64,000 bases of DNA from NCBI GenBank assembly GCA_030220185.1, contig JASPKZ010009849.1:1-64000 (forward strand), given 5' to 3'. The DNA comes from Diploptera punctata. Taxonomy: Eukaryota > Arthropoda > Insecta > Blattodea > Blaberidae. This document shows positions 33,150 to 44,557 of the stretch, in pieces (position 1 is the first letter of the stretch; each line of letters begins with the position of its first letter). The translations under genes and the position numbers were made by a program. A model generated the notes under the pieces. It did no database searches, was not told where the DNA came from, and worked only from the letters and a program-made list of their open reading frames with translations.

Positions 33150-33422
33150 GGTCTGGCTGCCTTCTTGAAGGCTATTGGTTACTTGATACCTTTGATGGAT
33201 GCTGAGTATGCAAACTACTATACCAGGGAAGTGATGTTGATCTTGATCCGAGAGTTCCAGTCTCCTGATGAGGAGATGAAGAAAATTGTATTGAAAGTAG
33301 TGAAGCAGTGCTGTGGTACAGATGGTGTGGAGTCTCAGTACATTAAAGATGAAATCTTGCCGCATTTCTTCAAACACTTCTGGAATCACAGAATGGCTTT
33401 GGATCGAAGAAATTACAGACAG
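33150..33422 (+). CDS. SF3B1: SF3B1 exon (residues ~742-832)
   Basis: The acceptor is tctgatttgtag and the donor is AGACAG|gtttgt, a slightly unusual donor. It has exactly 91 codons. The product runs [20 protein letters not shown] through [20 protein letters not shown] to [10 protein letters not shown] and matches SF3B1 HEAT repeats. Minor differences from the vertebrate sequence (ESQYIKDE) are conservative. No indels. Confidence 0.97.
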
Positions 33423-33514
33423 GTTTGTAGTTTGAAGAATGAAAACCATCTATATCATTAAATAATATAAGAACATAACAAATTGCACTTTTTTTTTCAA
33501 TAACAGATCAATTA

Positions 33515-33754
33515 TATTTAAATTAATATTGGGAAGTAAACATTATGAGGTTATATCATTAATAGTGAGTGGAGAATATATTTTTAATGGCTAACCTCAT
33601 ATGATTTCAAATTTCTTTGATACCGGCAGTTTCAGACAATAGCATGTGGATGCCATGACTGAAGAGGGACATGATATTGTCTGAAACCGCTGGTATCAAA
33701 GAAATTTGAAATCATATGAGGTGAGTCGTTAAAAATATATTCTCCACTCACTAT
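33515..33754. mobile_element. PLE-derived palindrome with TSD
   Basis: Flanked by TAACAGATCAATTA (33501-33514 and 33755-33768), though the first bases may belong to the element end. The left arm has gggaagtaaacattatgagg; the right ends ctccactcactat. It is the same subfamily as 26130-26385 and 44558-44924. Confidence 0.85.
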
Positions 33755-33798
33755 TAACAGATCAATTATTAAATCAAAATTAGTCGTGTAGATACATA

Positions 33799-34084
33799 AT
33801 TAAATGAATCGTGAATTATTCTTATCTCATACTTCGATGTTTTTTTAAACACAGCACTACAGTATCAGCGACCATTGTCACCATCCTCAGCTGTTTTCAT
33901 GACTGTCAATTTTTTGTTTTGACAGTCATGAGAACAGCTGAGGATGGTGACGATGGTCGCTAATACTGCAGTGCTGTGTTTAAAAAAACATAGAAATATG
34001 AGGTAAGAAGAATTCATGATTCATTTAATTCTTATTAATAAAACCTCATAATGTTAAAAAATCCCAAATTTATTATATTAAAAG
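33799..34084. mobile_element. PLE-derived palindrome with 11-bp TSD
   Basis: Flanked by GTAGATACATA (33788-33798 and 34085-34095). The arms hold tttaaacacagcactacagt and cagctgttttcatgactgtc and complements. The right arm is the long one (acctcataatgttaaaaaatccc). It is the same subfamily as 54766-58750. Confidence 0.87.
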
Positions 34085-34286
34085 TAGATACATATTTGAA
34101 ATATAGTTTCTCAAATGCCCCATGCTATTAAATAATCCCAAGATTCAGTAAAAAAAGTGAATAAAGTAAAAAATTTATTCAATATACTTACAAAATAATA
34201 TTGTTGCATTAACGGTTATTGCTCTCTACTGCTTCTTTAATAGTTCTTTTAACTTTTTTTCCACTGGAAAACAATATAATCTCAAT

Positions 34287-34517
34287 TATATTATTTTTGG
34301 TCTGGACATCTTACCTCAATATTAATGTTGATTTGTTCTTGGACATGTTTCAAAACAATTCTCTGTTTTATCTTCAGCTTTCCCAGAAGATAAAACAGAG
34401 AATTTGTTTTGAAACATGTCCAAGAACAAATCAACATTAATATTGAGGTAAGATGTCCAGACCAAAAATAATATAATTAAAATAACCTCAAAATATAACT
34501 TCCTAAAATTAAATATT
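34287..34517. mobile_element. PLE-derived palindrome with 14-bp TSD, TTGAGGT subfamily
   Basis: Flanked by AATATAATCTCAAT (34273-34286 and 34518-34531). The left arm ends in the loop (tattatttttggtctgg); the right continues to aacctcaaaatataacttcc. The body ttgttcttggacatgtttc is shared with 28859-29366 and 51213-53962. Confidence 0.9.
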
Positions 34518-34579
34518 AATATAATCTCAATCACTTCATAAACATAGCACTCAAGATAAAATAAGGAGAGAATTTTTAT

Positions 34580-34765
34580 TAATGAATGAATGAGTCACTT
34601 CTTGTCTTACCTCATAATTTTATGTTTCTTTAGACACTGGAATTGCAGTTTTCAAGAGGAGTCGCTGAGGGACTCCTCTTGAAAACTGCAGTTCCCGTGT
34701 TTAAAAAAAAACATTAAGTATGAGGTAGACAAGAAGTGACTCATTGATTTATTGAATAAGAACCA
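34580..34765. mobile_element. PLE-derived palindrome
   Basis: The arms gagtcacttcttgtcttacctcata and tatgaggtagacaagaagtgactc face each other with ttttcaagaggagtc / gactcctcttgaaaa at the centre. Both termini appear to end in the loop, and I see no certain target-site duplication. Confidence 0.7.
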
Positions 34766-35186
34766 TATTTAACTATGAATTTTCATTAATATTTAATGGA
34801 AGTAAAATTGTTAATTAAAATCCCCACATATTGATTAATAAGATAAAATTAGTTATTTAATATTAATTAAATAAAAATAAAACATAGTTTTATTTGATTT
34901 TCATATTTATTATATAATTCAGTGACAGCTGTTTCGGTACACTGTACCTTCTTCAGACATGTTAACAAATTACGAATTGTGTTCCAATTGATCTAAGCAA
35001 CAATGCAACAATATTTATTTAAATTTTTTAATTTAACAAAGGGGATTCATTCAAATCAAGTTGAAAATTTAAGTGTTTGTTACTACTTTCAAATTTATTA
35101 ATTTCTACAGCTTCATAAAGATCTAAAATTTTTCTCTTCAAATATAATCTAACTTCTTACCCTTATCACAAACATGTTATTTAAAT

Positions 35187-38100
35187 CATATTTGAAGAGA
35201 AAAATTATACGCTCAGACCGGGACTTGAACCCGGGACCCTTGGTTCTCTAGACCAAGTGCTCTACCAACTGAGCTACCTGAGACAAGTACCGATCTAAAC
35301 GCAAATCTTTCTCTTATACATTGTAATTCCCTTCCAACAAATGCTCTGAAGCCATGCTTCTATCTTGCAAATGTCCGCTCCTTTATTAAGAAGACATATT
35401 TGGGAATTATACATTACAGCCAGTACGGCTTTTTTTTCATGTTTTAATAATTGATTTCGTACATCTCATTGATGGATAAATCATATTTGAAGAGAAAAAT
35501 TATACGCTCAGACCGGGACTTGAACCCGGGACCCTTGGTTCTCTAGACCAAGTGCTCTACCAACTGAGCTACCTGAGACAAGTACCGATCTAAACGCAAA
35601 TCCTTCTCTTATACATTGTAATTCCCTTCCAACAAATGCTCTGAAGCCATGCTTCTATCTTGCAAATGTCGGCTCCTTTATTAAGAAGACATATTTGGGA
35701 ATTATACATTACAGCCAGTACGGCTTTTTTTTCATGTTTTAATAATTGATTTCGTACATCTCATTGATGGATAAATCATATTTGAAGAGAAAAATTATAC
35801 GCTCAGACCGGGACTTGAACCCGGGACCCTTGGTTCTCTAGACCAAGTGCTCTACCAACTGAGCTACCTGAGACAAGTACCGATCTAAACGCAAATCCTT
35901 CTCTTATACATTGTAATTCCCTTCCAACAAATGCTCTGAAGCCATGCTTCTATCTTGCAAATGTCGGCTCCTTTATTAAGAAGACATATTTGGGAATTAT
36001 ACATTACAGCCAGTACGGCTTTTTTTTCATGTTTTAATAATTGATTTCGTACATCTCATTGATGGATAAATCATATTTGAAGAGAAAAATTATACGCTCA
36101 GACCGGGACTTGAACCCGGGACCCTTGGTTCTCTAGACCAAGTGCTCTACCAACTGAGCTACCTGAGACAAGTACCGATCTAAACGCAAATCCTTCTCTT
36201 ATACATTGTAATTCCCTTCCAACAAATGCTCTGAAGCCATGCTTCTATCTTGCAAATGTCGGCTCCTTTATTAAGAAGACATATTTGGGAATTATACATT
36301 ACAGCCAGTACGGCTTTTTTCATGTTTTAATAATTGATTTCGTACATCTCATTGATGGATAAATCATATTTGAGAGAAAAATTATACGCTCAGACCGGGA
36401 CTTGAACCCGGGACCCTTGGTTCTCTAGACCAAGTGCTCTACCAACTGAGCTACCTGAGACAAGTACCGATCTAAACGCAAATCCTTCTCTTATACATTG
36501 TAATTCCCTTCCAACAAATGCTCTGAAGCCATGCTTCTATCTTGCAAATGTCGGCTCCTTTATTAAGAAGACATATTTGGGAATTATACATTACAGCCAG
36601 TACGGCTTTTTTCATGTTTTAATAATTGATTTCGTACATCTCATTGATGGATAAATCATATTTGAAGAGAAAAAATTATACGCTCAGACCGGGACTTGAA
36701 CCCGGGACCCTTGGTTCTCTAGACCAAGTGCTCTACCAACTGAGCTACCTGAGACAAGTACCGATCTAAACGCAAATCCTTCTCTTATACATTGTAATTC
36801 CCTTCCAACAAATGCTCTGAAGCCATGCTTCTATCTTGCAAATGTCGGCTCCTTTATTAAGAAGACATATTTGGGAATTATACATTACAGCCAGTACGGC
36901 TTTTTTTTTCCTGTTTTAATAATTGATTTCGTACATCTCATTGATGGATAAATCATATTTGAAGAGAAAAATTATACGCTCAGACCGGGACTTGAACCCG
37001 GGACCCTTGGTTCTCTAGACCAAGTGCTCTACCAACTGAGCTACCTGAGACAAGTACCGATCTAAACGCAAATCCTTCTCTTATACATTGTAATTCCCTT
37101 CCAACAAATGCTCTGAAGCCATGCTTCTATCTTGCAAATGTCGGCTCCTTTATTAAGAAGACATATTTGGGAATTATACATTAACAGCCAGTACGGCTTT
37201 TTTTTCATGTTTTAATAATTGATTTCGTACATCTCATTGGTGGATAAATCATATTTGAAGAGAAAAATTATACGCTCAGACCGGGACTTGAACCCGGGAC
37301 CCTTGGTTCTCTAGACCAAGTGCTCTACCAACTGAGCTACCTGAGACAAGTACCGATCTAAACGCAAATCTTTCTCTTATACATTGTAATTCCCTCCAAC
37401 AAATGCTCTGAAGCCATGCTTCTATCTTGCAAATGTCCGCTCCTTTATTAAGAAGACATATTTGGGAATTATACATTACAGCCAGTACGGCTTTTTTTTC
37501 ATGTTTTAATAATTGATTTCGTACATCTCATTGATGGATAAATCATATTTGAAGAGAAAAATTATACGCTCAGACCGGGACTTGAACCCGGACCCTTGGT
37601 TCTCTAGACCAAGTGCTCTACCAACTGAGCTACCTGAGACAAGTACCGATCTAAACGCAAATCTTTCTCTTATACATTGTAATTCCCTTCCAACAAATGC
37701 TCTGAAGCCATGCTTCTATCTTGCAAATGTCCGCTCCTTTATTAAGAAGACATATTTGGGAATTATACATTACAGCCAGTACGGCTTTTTTTTCATGTTT
37801 TAATAATTGATTTCGTACATCTCATTGATGGATAAATCATATTTGAAGAGAAAAATTATACGCTCAGACCGGGACTTGAACCCGGGACCCTTGGTTCTCT
37901 AGACCAAGTGCTCTACCAACTGAGCTACCCGGGTTCAAGTCCCGGTCTGAGCGTATAATTTTTCTCTTCAAATATGATTTATCCATCAATGAGATGTACG
38001 AAATCAATTATTAAAACATGAAAAAAAAGCCGTACTGGCTGTAATGTATAATTCCCAAATATGTCTTCTTAATAAAGGAGCGGACATTTGCAAGATAGAA

Positions 38101-40671
38101 GCATGGCTTCAGAGCATTGTTGGAAGGGAATTACAATGTATAAGAGAAAGATTTGCGTTTAGATCGGTACTGTCTCAGGTAGCTCAGTTGGTAGAGCACT
38201 TGGTCTAGAGAACCAAGGGTCCCGGGTTCAAGTCCCGGTCTGAGCGTATAATTTTTCTCTTCAAATATGATTTATCCATCAATGAGATGTACGAAATCAA
38301 TTATTAAAACATGAAAAAAAAGCCGTACTGGCTGTAAGTATAATTCCCAAATATGTCTTCTTAATAAAGGAGCGGACATTTGCAAGATAGAAGCATGGCT
38401 TCAGAGCATTTGTTGGAAGGGAATTACAATGTATAAGAGAAAGATTTGCGTTAGATCGGTACTTGTCTCAGGTAGCTCAGTTGGTAGAGCACTTGGTCTA
38501 GAGACCAAGGGTCCCGGGTTCAAGTCCCGGTCTGAGCGTATAATTTTTCTCTTCAAATATGATTTATCATCATGAGATGTACGAAATCAATTATTAAAAA
38601 ATGAAAAAAAAGCCGTACTGGCTGTAATGTATAATTCCCAAATATGTCTTCTTAATAAAGGAGCGGACATTTGCAAGATAGAAGCATGGCTTCAGAGCAT
38701 TTGTTGGAAGGGAATTACAATGTATAAGAGAAAGATTTGCGTTTAGATCGGTACTTGTCTCAGGTAGCTCAGTTGGTAGAGCACTTGGTCTAGAGAACCA
38801 AGGGTCCCGGGTTCAAGTCCCGGTCTGAGCGTAAATTTTTCTCTTCAAATATGATTTATCCATCAATGAGATGTACGAAATCAATTATTAAAACATGAAA
38901 AAAAAGCCGTACTGGCTGTAATGTATAATTCCCAAATATGTCTTCTTAATAAAGGAGCGGACATTTGCAAGATAGAAGCATGCTTCAGAGCATTGTTGAA
39001 GGGAAGGAATTACAATGTATAAGAGAAAGATTTGCGTTTAGATCGGTACTTGTCTCAGGTAGCTCAGTTGGTAGAGCACTTGGTCTAGAGAACAAGGGTC
39101 CCGGGTCAAGTCCCGGTCTGAGCGTTATAATTTTCTCTTCAAATATGATTTATCCATCAATGAGATGTTACGAATCCACATTTATTAAAACATGAAAAAA
39201 AAGCCGTACTGGCTGTAATGTATAATTCCCAAATATGTCTTCTTAATAAACGTACGGACATTTTCAAGAATATAACAATGTCGCTCAGATCATTTGTTGG
39301 AAGGGAATTACAATGTATAAGAGAGAGCTTTGCGTTTAGATCGGTAACTTGTCTCATGTAGCATCAGTTGGTAGAGCACTTGGTTCTAGAGAACCAAGGG
39401 TCCCGGGTTCAAGTCCCGGTCTGAGCGTATAATTTTTCTCTTCAAATATGATTTATCCATCAATGAGATGTACGAAATCAATTATTAAAACATGAAAAAA
39501 AAAGCCGTACTGGCTGTAATGTATAATTCCCAAATATGTCTTCTTAATAAAGGAGCGGACATTTGCAAGATAGAAGCATGGCTTCAGAGCATTTGTTGGA
39601 AGGGAATTACAATGTATAAGAGAAAGATTTGCGTTTAGATCGGGTACTTGTCTCAGGTAGCTCAGTTGGTAGAGCACTTGGTCTAGAGAACCAAGGGTCC
39701 CGGGTTCAAGTCCCGGTCTGAGCGTATAATTTTTCTCTTCAAATATGATTTATCCATCAATGAGATGTACGAAATCAATTATTAAAACATGAAAAAAAAA
39801 GCCGTACTGGCTGTAATGTATAATTCCCAAATATGTCTTCTTAATAAAGGAGCGGACATTTGCAAGATAGAAGCATGGCTTCAGAGCATTTGTTGGAAGG
39901 GAATTACAATGTATAAGAGAAAGATTTGCGTTTAGATCGGTACTTGTCTCAGGTAGCTCAGTTGGTAGAGCACTTGGTCTAGAGAACCAAGGGTCCCGGG
40001 TTCAAGTCCCGGTCTGAGCGTATAATTTTTCTCTTCAAATATGATTTATCCATCAATGAGATGTACGAAATCAATTATTAAACATGAAAAAAAAGCCGTA
40101 CTGGCTGTAATGTATAATTTCCCAAATATGTCTTCTTAATAAAGGAGCGGACATTTGCAAGATAGAAGCATGGCTTCAGAGCATTTGTTGGAAGGGAATT
40201 ACAATGTATAAGAGAAAGATTTGCGTTTAGATCGGGTACTTGTCTCAGGTAGCTCAGTTGGTAGAGCACTTGGTCTAGAGAACCAAGGGTCCCGGGTTCA
40301 AGTCCCGGTCTGAGCGTATAATTTTTCTCTTCAAATATGATTTATCCATCAATGAGATGTACGAAATCAATTATTAAAACATGAAAAAAAAGCCGTACTG
40401 GCTGTAATGTATAATTCCCAAATATGTCTTCTTAATAAAGGAGCGGACATTTGCAAGATAGAAGCATGGCTTCAGAGCATTTGTTGGAAGGGAATTACAA
40501 TGTATAAGAGAAAGATTTGCGTTTAGATCGGTACTTGTCTCAGGTAGCTCAGTTGGTAGAGCACTTGGTCTAGAGAACCAAGGGTCCCGGGTTCAAGTCC
40601 CGGTCTGAGCGTATAATTTTTCTCTTCAAATATGATTTATCCATCAATGAGATGTACGAAATCAATTATTA
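35187..40671. mobile_element. Giant palindrome of tandem tRNA-headed ~295-bp units
   Basis: Nine complete minus-strand units (tRNA-like parts at 35211, 35506, 35801, 36096, 36388, 36682, 36978, 37274, 37568) meet nine complete plus-strand units (38173, 38466, 38758, 39053, 39352, 39651, 39947, 40243, 40538). The centre at about 37927/37928 lies inside a fused tRNA-like sequence. The arms are 2,741 and 2,744 bp. The 17-bp sequence AAACATGTTATTTAAAT occurs at 35170-35186 and 40672-40688. Each 73-nt tRNA-like part has A-box TAGCTCAGTTGGTAGAGC and B-box GGTTCAAGTCC; the acceptor stem lacks its first pair (T opposite C). Units at 38450-39430 carry many small indels. It occupies most of the intron between 33422 and 40962. 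Confidence 0.9.
37862..37952. repeat. Head-to-head tRNA-like junction at the palindrome centre
   Basis: A minus-strand tRNA-like sequence that lacks its last seven bases (37862-37927) runs directly into the last 25 bases of a plus-strand one (37928-37952, cccgggttcaagtcccgg onward). There is no spacer, so the whole 5.5 kb could snap back on itself. Confidence 0.85.
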
Positions 40672-40689
40672 AAACATGTTATTTAAATA

Positions 40690-40900
40690 TATGTAGGAAA
40701 TAACACTATGAGGCATCACTTATTTATTTAACTTTCACAGGGAAAGAACACTATGAGGTTTAATTTAATTCTTAACACTATGAGGTTTAATTATTAATGA
40801 GTTGGTTATTTTCACTCACCTCATATTTCTTGAATTTTATGCAGACCTGGTTTCATCACTTTTGTGTGACATTGTCATTGCATTCCAACTGTTCGAATAA
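40690..40900 (-). mobile_element. PLE 3'-terminus fragments in tandem
   Basis: Three copies of the terminus (acactatgaggY at 40703, 40750 and 40776) are followed by ttcactcacctcatatttc and gcagacctggtttcatcac, the body end of the 20228 subfamily. They look like nested or repeated 3' ends left by successive insertions. Confidence 0.6.
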
Positions 40901-40961
40901 TTTGTTATTCTCTGTGTGTGCTGACATTTATTTATATTAATATTTTAAAACAATTTTACAG

Positions 40962-41183
40962 CTGGTGGATACAACTGTGGAAATAGCAAACAAAGTTGGT
41001 GCATCTGAAATTATCAATCGAGTAGTGGATGATCTAAAAGATGAAAATGAACAGTATCGTAAGATGGTGATGGAAACCATTGAGAAGATCATGGGTAACC
41101 TAGGAGCAGCTGACATAGATTCACGTCTTGAAGAACAGCTTATTGATGGCATTCTGTATGCATTCCAAGAACAGACCACTGAG
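40962..41183 (+). CDS. SF3B1: SF3B1 exon (residues ~833-906)
   Basis: The acceptor is aacaattttacag and the donor is ACTGAG|gtacat. It has 74 codons from [18 protein letters not shown] to [14 protein letters not shown], with [19 protein letters not shown] in the middle matching SF3B1 closely. No indels. Only 274 bp separate it from the last palindrome of the 35-40 kb array. Confidence 0.97.
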
Positions 41184-41799
41184 GTACATTCATTTACTTT
41201 TTGTCATCTTTAAAACAGAAAATAGAATAGTAGACTCTATCAAATGTATATATTTACTATATGTTTTACTATATAGTCCATTCTGTCCAGATTTGGTCTC
41301 CTAAGAGAAATATATATATTTTTTTCCCCCTCCGTTAATTACTTTTTTAGTTACATTTACTAATTTAATATCTTTTAGATTAAAGTTATTGCTTGAAACA
41401 TACACTTCTTTACATGGTGGCAATAAATATAGCAAATGTATAACTATTTTTGTGACAGGAACCATATGAAGCTTTATTAGCAACCACTTTACATCCGCCA
41501 TGCTCAATTGGTAGCATGCTTGCTTCCAGATTTTAGTGACCCCTTGTTCCATACTCAGCAAGGTTTAAAATTTTTAATTGTTAAGTTAATTTAATTGTAA
41601 AAATTTTAATCTCAGTGCCAGGTAGGGTGGTGGTGTACAATTTTTAAGTAATCGCTAGATTGTGTACCATATTTCTACATTAAGTTACTAGTCTGGGTAG
41701 AATAAGAGTTGTCGATTGGTAATTATTCTTTCCCATATAATGAAAATTAATATTATCACTCCAACAAAGGAGATTTTTGAACCGATAGATGACCTTATA

Positions 41800-42235
41800 T
41801 TTATATTTGAAAAGAAAAATCGCGCCGTAGCCGAGCGGTTAAGGTAGGAAGCCTTGGCGCAGAGCTACGGGACTTGCGCTGGTTCGAGTCTCCATGGGAG
41901 AAGAAATTTTCTCATGGTATTTCGGCCAGTATGGGACCGGTGCCCACCCAGCATCGTGAGGCAATTGGGTAGCTACAATAAGTAGCGGCTCCAGGTTGAG
42001 GAACCAGCTATAACGGCTGGGGGACTCGACATGCTAACCACATGTCACCCCTACACTGGCTGTTGATCATCTACCTCTGTGATTGACACATGTGGATGTG
42101 AAGGGCCAGCAGCCGGCTGGTAAAAGGGCAACCGCTGAAAAGTGGAAAAGACCCTCAATCGGATCGGAAATATACGCCTAGACTGGGGTTTGAACCCAGG
42201 ACCTTTGACTTTCTATGTCAATGCTCTTATATTTC
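41800..42235 (-). repeat. tRNA-headed unit split by a family B SINE
   Basis: The tail atttgaaaagaaaaat ends at 41820 and the tRNA-like part resumes at about 42168 with atacgcctagactggggtttgaacccagg. The intervening SINE is family B. The tRNA head is the 'GCCTAGACTGGGG' type also seen at 29890-30009. Confidence 0.7.
41821..42163 (+). mobile_element. tRNA-derived SINE, family B, copy 4
   Basis: Near-identical to 32304-32649: gcgccgtagccgagcggtt at the start, the ggttcgagtctccatggg B-box region, and ctcaatcgga at the end. It is inserted in the tail/tRNA boundary of a tRNA-headed unit. Confidence 0.88.
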
Positions 42236-42258
42236 TACATTTGGGGTTACTTTTTTCC

Positions 42259-42981
42259 AAAGTTAAAATTGGGAAACACATTATGAGGTTCTTAATTAAT
42301 AAATTAATGAGTCATTTTAACATCTTACCTCATATTTCATGTTTTATCAAACACGGTAACTATAGTTTTCAAATTATCTTGTCATTCATTTTCAACCGCC
42401 ATTATGACTACCGGATATTCGTTGGAATCTCCCTCTATAACGTTGCCATCTGGTGTTGATTTGATGAACTTCGAGATATCGTTGCCATCTGGTATTGTGG
42501 AGATTGCAATAAAGTATACATAGGAAAAACAAAAAGAAATTTGGACACTCGCACAAAGGAACACTTTAGAAATATTAAAAATAGTGAAATTGAAAATCAG
42601 CTATTGCAGCACATAGTTTGTTGGAAGGTCATAGAATTGAAAAAGAAGCTAAACTTCTAAAACATTTGGAAAAACCTTTGGACTTGACAGTTTGGGAGAA
42701 AATATTTATACAGAAGAACAAATTTAAATCTATGAATTTCGACATTCCGGATGAACGTGACCTCATCTCGAAGTTCATCAAATCAATACCAGATGGTAAC
42801 GATATCTCGAAGTTCGTCAAATCAACACCAGATGGCAACGTTATAGAGGGAGATTCCAACGAATATCCGGTAGTCATAATGGCGGTTGAAAATGAATGAC
42901 AAGATCATTTGAAAACTATAGTTACCGTGTTTGATAAAACATGAAATATGAGGTAAGATGTTAAAATGACTCATTAATTTA
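42259..42981. mobile_element. PLE-derived palindrome with 12-bp TSD and endonuclease remnant
   Basis: Flanked by TTACTTTTTTCC (42247-42258 and 42982-42993). The left arm (42259-42492) is the 3' tail on the minus strand. The right arm starts within the GIY-YIG domain (CNKVYIGKTKRNLDTRTKEH, 42501 onward) and runs through LTVWEKIF and IPDERDLISKF to atatgaggtaagatg. It is the same subfamily as 7213-9690 (the DGND/DGNV repeats agree). A deleted A near 42594 breaks the frame. Confidence 0.9.
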
Positions 42982-43059
42982 TTACTTTTTTCCCTTTAAG
43001 ATTAGTCTATAATTCATTCATGTCATTTGATGGGGGTTGAAATACAATATTTTGAAGAG

Positions 43060-43830
43060 CATGGAGATGATTTAATTTATAATGTTATTGTAACAGCTCG
43101 TGCTTTTGTTATAATTTTCTTTATAGTTATACCAATTTTAATTGGAGGATTTGGAAACTGACTAGTTCCTTTAATGCTTGTGTTTAGTAATTCATCTTAT
43201 TACCGGAATCTTTCTGGCAATACACTATTGCCCCAATATTGAATTAGCATTCAATAGAGTAATTCACATTTGCCGAGATGTAAATTATGGATGACTTTTA
43301 CAACCCTACATGCAAATGGAGCCTCTATATTCTTTGTATGTATTTATCTTCATGTTGGTTGTGGGGTGTATTATTTTTAACTATAGCTGCAGCCTTTATA
43401 GGATATGTCTTGCCATAAGGACAAATATTGTTCTGAGGGGCCATAGTAAATACTAATTTAACATATATTGGTATTGATCTAGTTCAGTGAGTTTGAGGAG
43501 GATTTACAGTAGATAATGCTACTCTTAATTGATTCTTTACATTCCATTTCTTATTACCCTTATCTTCGTAGCAATAGTAATGATTCATATGCTATTTTTA
43601 CACCAAACAGGGTCCAGTAATCCTCTAGGATTAAATAGTAACATTGATAAGATTCCATTCCACCCCTACTTCTCCATTAAAGACACTTTTGGGTGTATTA
43701 TTTTAATTATAGTATTAACAGTATTAACATTAAAAGAACCTTATATTCTAGGAAATCCAGATAATTTTACTTCTGCTAACCCCCTTATTACCCCTGTACG
43801 CATTGAACCAGAATTCATGACTAGCTTCAA
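43060..43830 (+). pseudogene. NUMT: chimeric mitochondrial COI and cytochrome b
   Basis: Bases 43060-43185 read as part of cytochrome oxidase I ([15 protein letters not shown], then PILIGGFGN followed by TGA, Trp in mitochondria, and LVPLML). From about 43190 the sequence switches to cytochrome b: [13 protein letters not shown], [60 protein letters not shown]. The two genes are not adjacent in insect mitochondrial DNA. Frameshifts and in-frame nuclear stops show it is not expressed. A LINE 3' end follows at 43849. Confidence 0.92.
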
Positions 43831-43848
43831 ATGAAATATTTTACTTAC

Positions 43849-44266
43849 TTACTCACTGGCACTATCGAACCCGTAGGTTCATGGCCGCACGGACATAAGC
43901 TCTCCATACATCCCTATCCTGAGCTAATGCTTTCCAATCATTCCCTGTATAATCTACTTCCCTCAAATCATAGTTAATGTTGTTCTCCCACCTCATTCTT
44001 GGTCTACCAACTGGGCGTTTTCCTTCTAGCTTTCCTACAAGAAGTTTCCATGCACGTCTTTCATTCCCCATACGCGCAACATGTCCTGCCCATCGCAGTC
44101 TACGGGACTTAACTGTTCTTATTATATCTGGCTTCCTATAAAGACCGTGCAGTTCACCGTTATGTAGTCTTCTCCATTCACCTGTCTGTTCATCTCTCTT
44201 TGGTCCAAAAATTTTCCTAAGAACTTTATTCTCAAATACCCGTAATCTCCCTTCCTCCCTTAAAGT
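43849..44266 (-). mobile_element. LINE 3' end with 14-bp TSD
   Basis: Flanked by AATATTTTACTTAC (43835-43848 and 44267-44280). The minus strand encodes a typical C-terminal stretch of a non-LTR ORF2: LEGKRPVGRPRMRWENNI, then DWKALAQDRDVWRAYVRAAM. It is severely 5' truncated and sits at the end of the NUMT. Confidence 0.85.
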
Positions 44267-44299
44267 AATATTTTACTTACCAACAAAATTAATAATGAA

Positions 44300-44520
44300 G
44301 ATATTTGGTCTGTATATTCTTACCTCTTATTGTTGTTTTTGATGAACATATGTTTCAAGGCTTTTGAGCCCCATCTTCAGAGATTTACAGAGTCTGTAAT
44401 CATTGAAGATGGGGCTCAGAAGCCTTGAAACATATGTTCAACAAAAACAATCATAAGAGGTGAGAATATACAGACCAAGTATCTTAATTATTAAATAAAA
44501 CCTCTTAATGTTACTTCCTA
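44300..44520. mobile_element. PLE-derived palindrome, AAGAGGT subfamily
   Basis: The left arm is tggtctgtatattcttacctctta, the right arm ataagaggtgagaatatacagacca, and the centre lies near 44395. The right arm continues through aaacctcttaatgttacttcctattg. The body aacatatgtttcaaggct is shared with 1711-1936. It preserves the terminal stem in AAGAGGT/ACCTCTT form. Confidence 0.8.
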
Positions 44521-44557
44521 TTGTATTTTCAAAACCAAATCTAGTTCCTCTTGTACT

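Noticed and set aside
35211..40610. The 73-nt tRNA-like sequences as functional tRNA genes
   Set aside because: The anticodon arm has an abnormal loop, the first acceptor pair is lost in the 35-40 kb array, and copies occur only inside repeat units with a common tail. I treat them as tRNA-derived repeat heads, although their A and B boxes may still recruit Pol III.
35187..40671. Regular ~295-bp spacing as a CRISPR-like array
   Set aside because: Spacers are repeats of each other, units are long, and the context is an animal intron.
35187..40671. The 5.5 kb palindrome as a pure assembly fold-back
   Set aside because: Not excluded, but unit variants are not mirrored across the centre and the same architecture recurs in at least four smaller, independently flanked elements.
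43529..43834. Open frame with cytochrome b similarity as a nuclear gene
   Set aside because: It is part of a chimeric NUMT with mitochondrial code usage and broken upstream frame.
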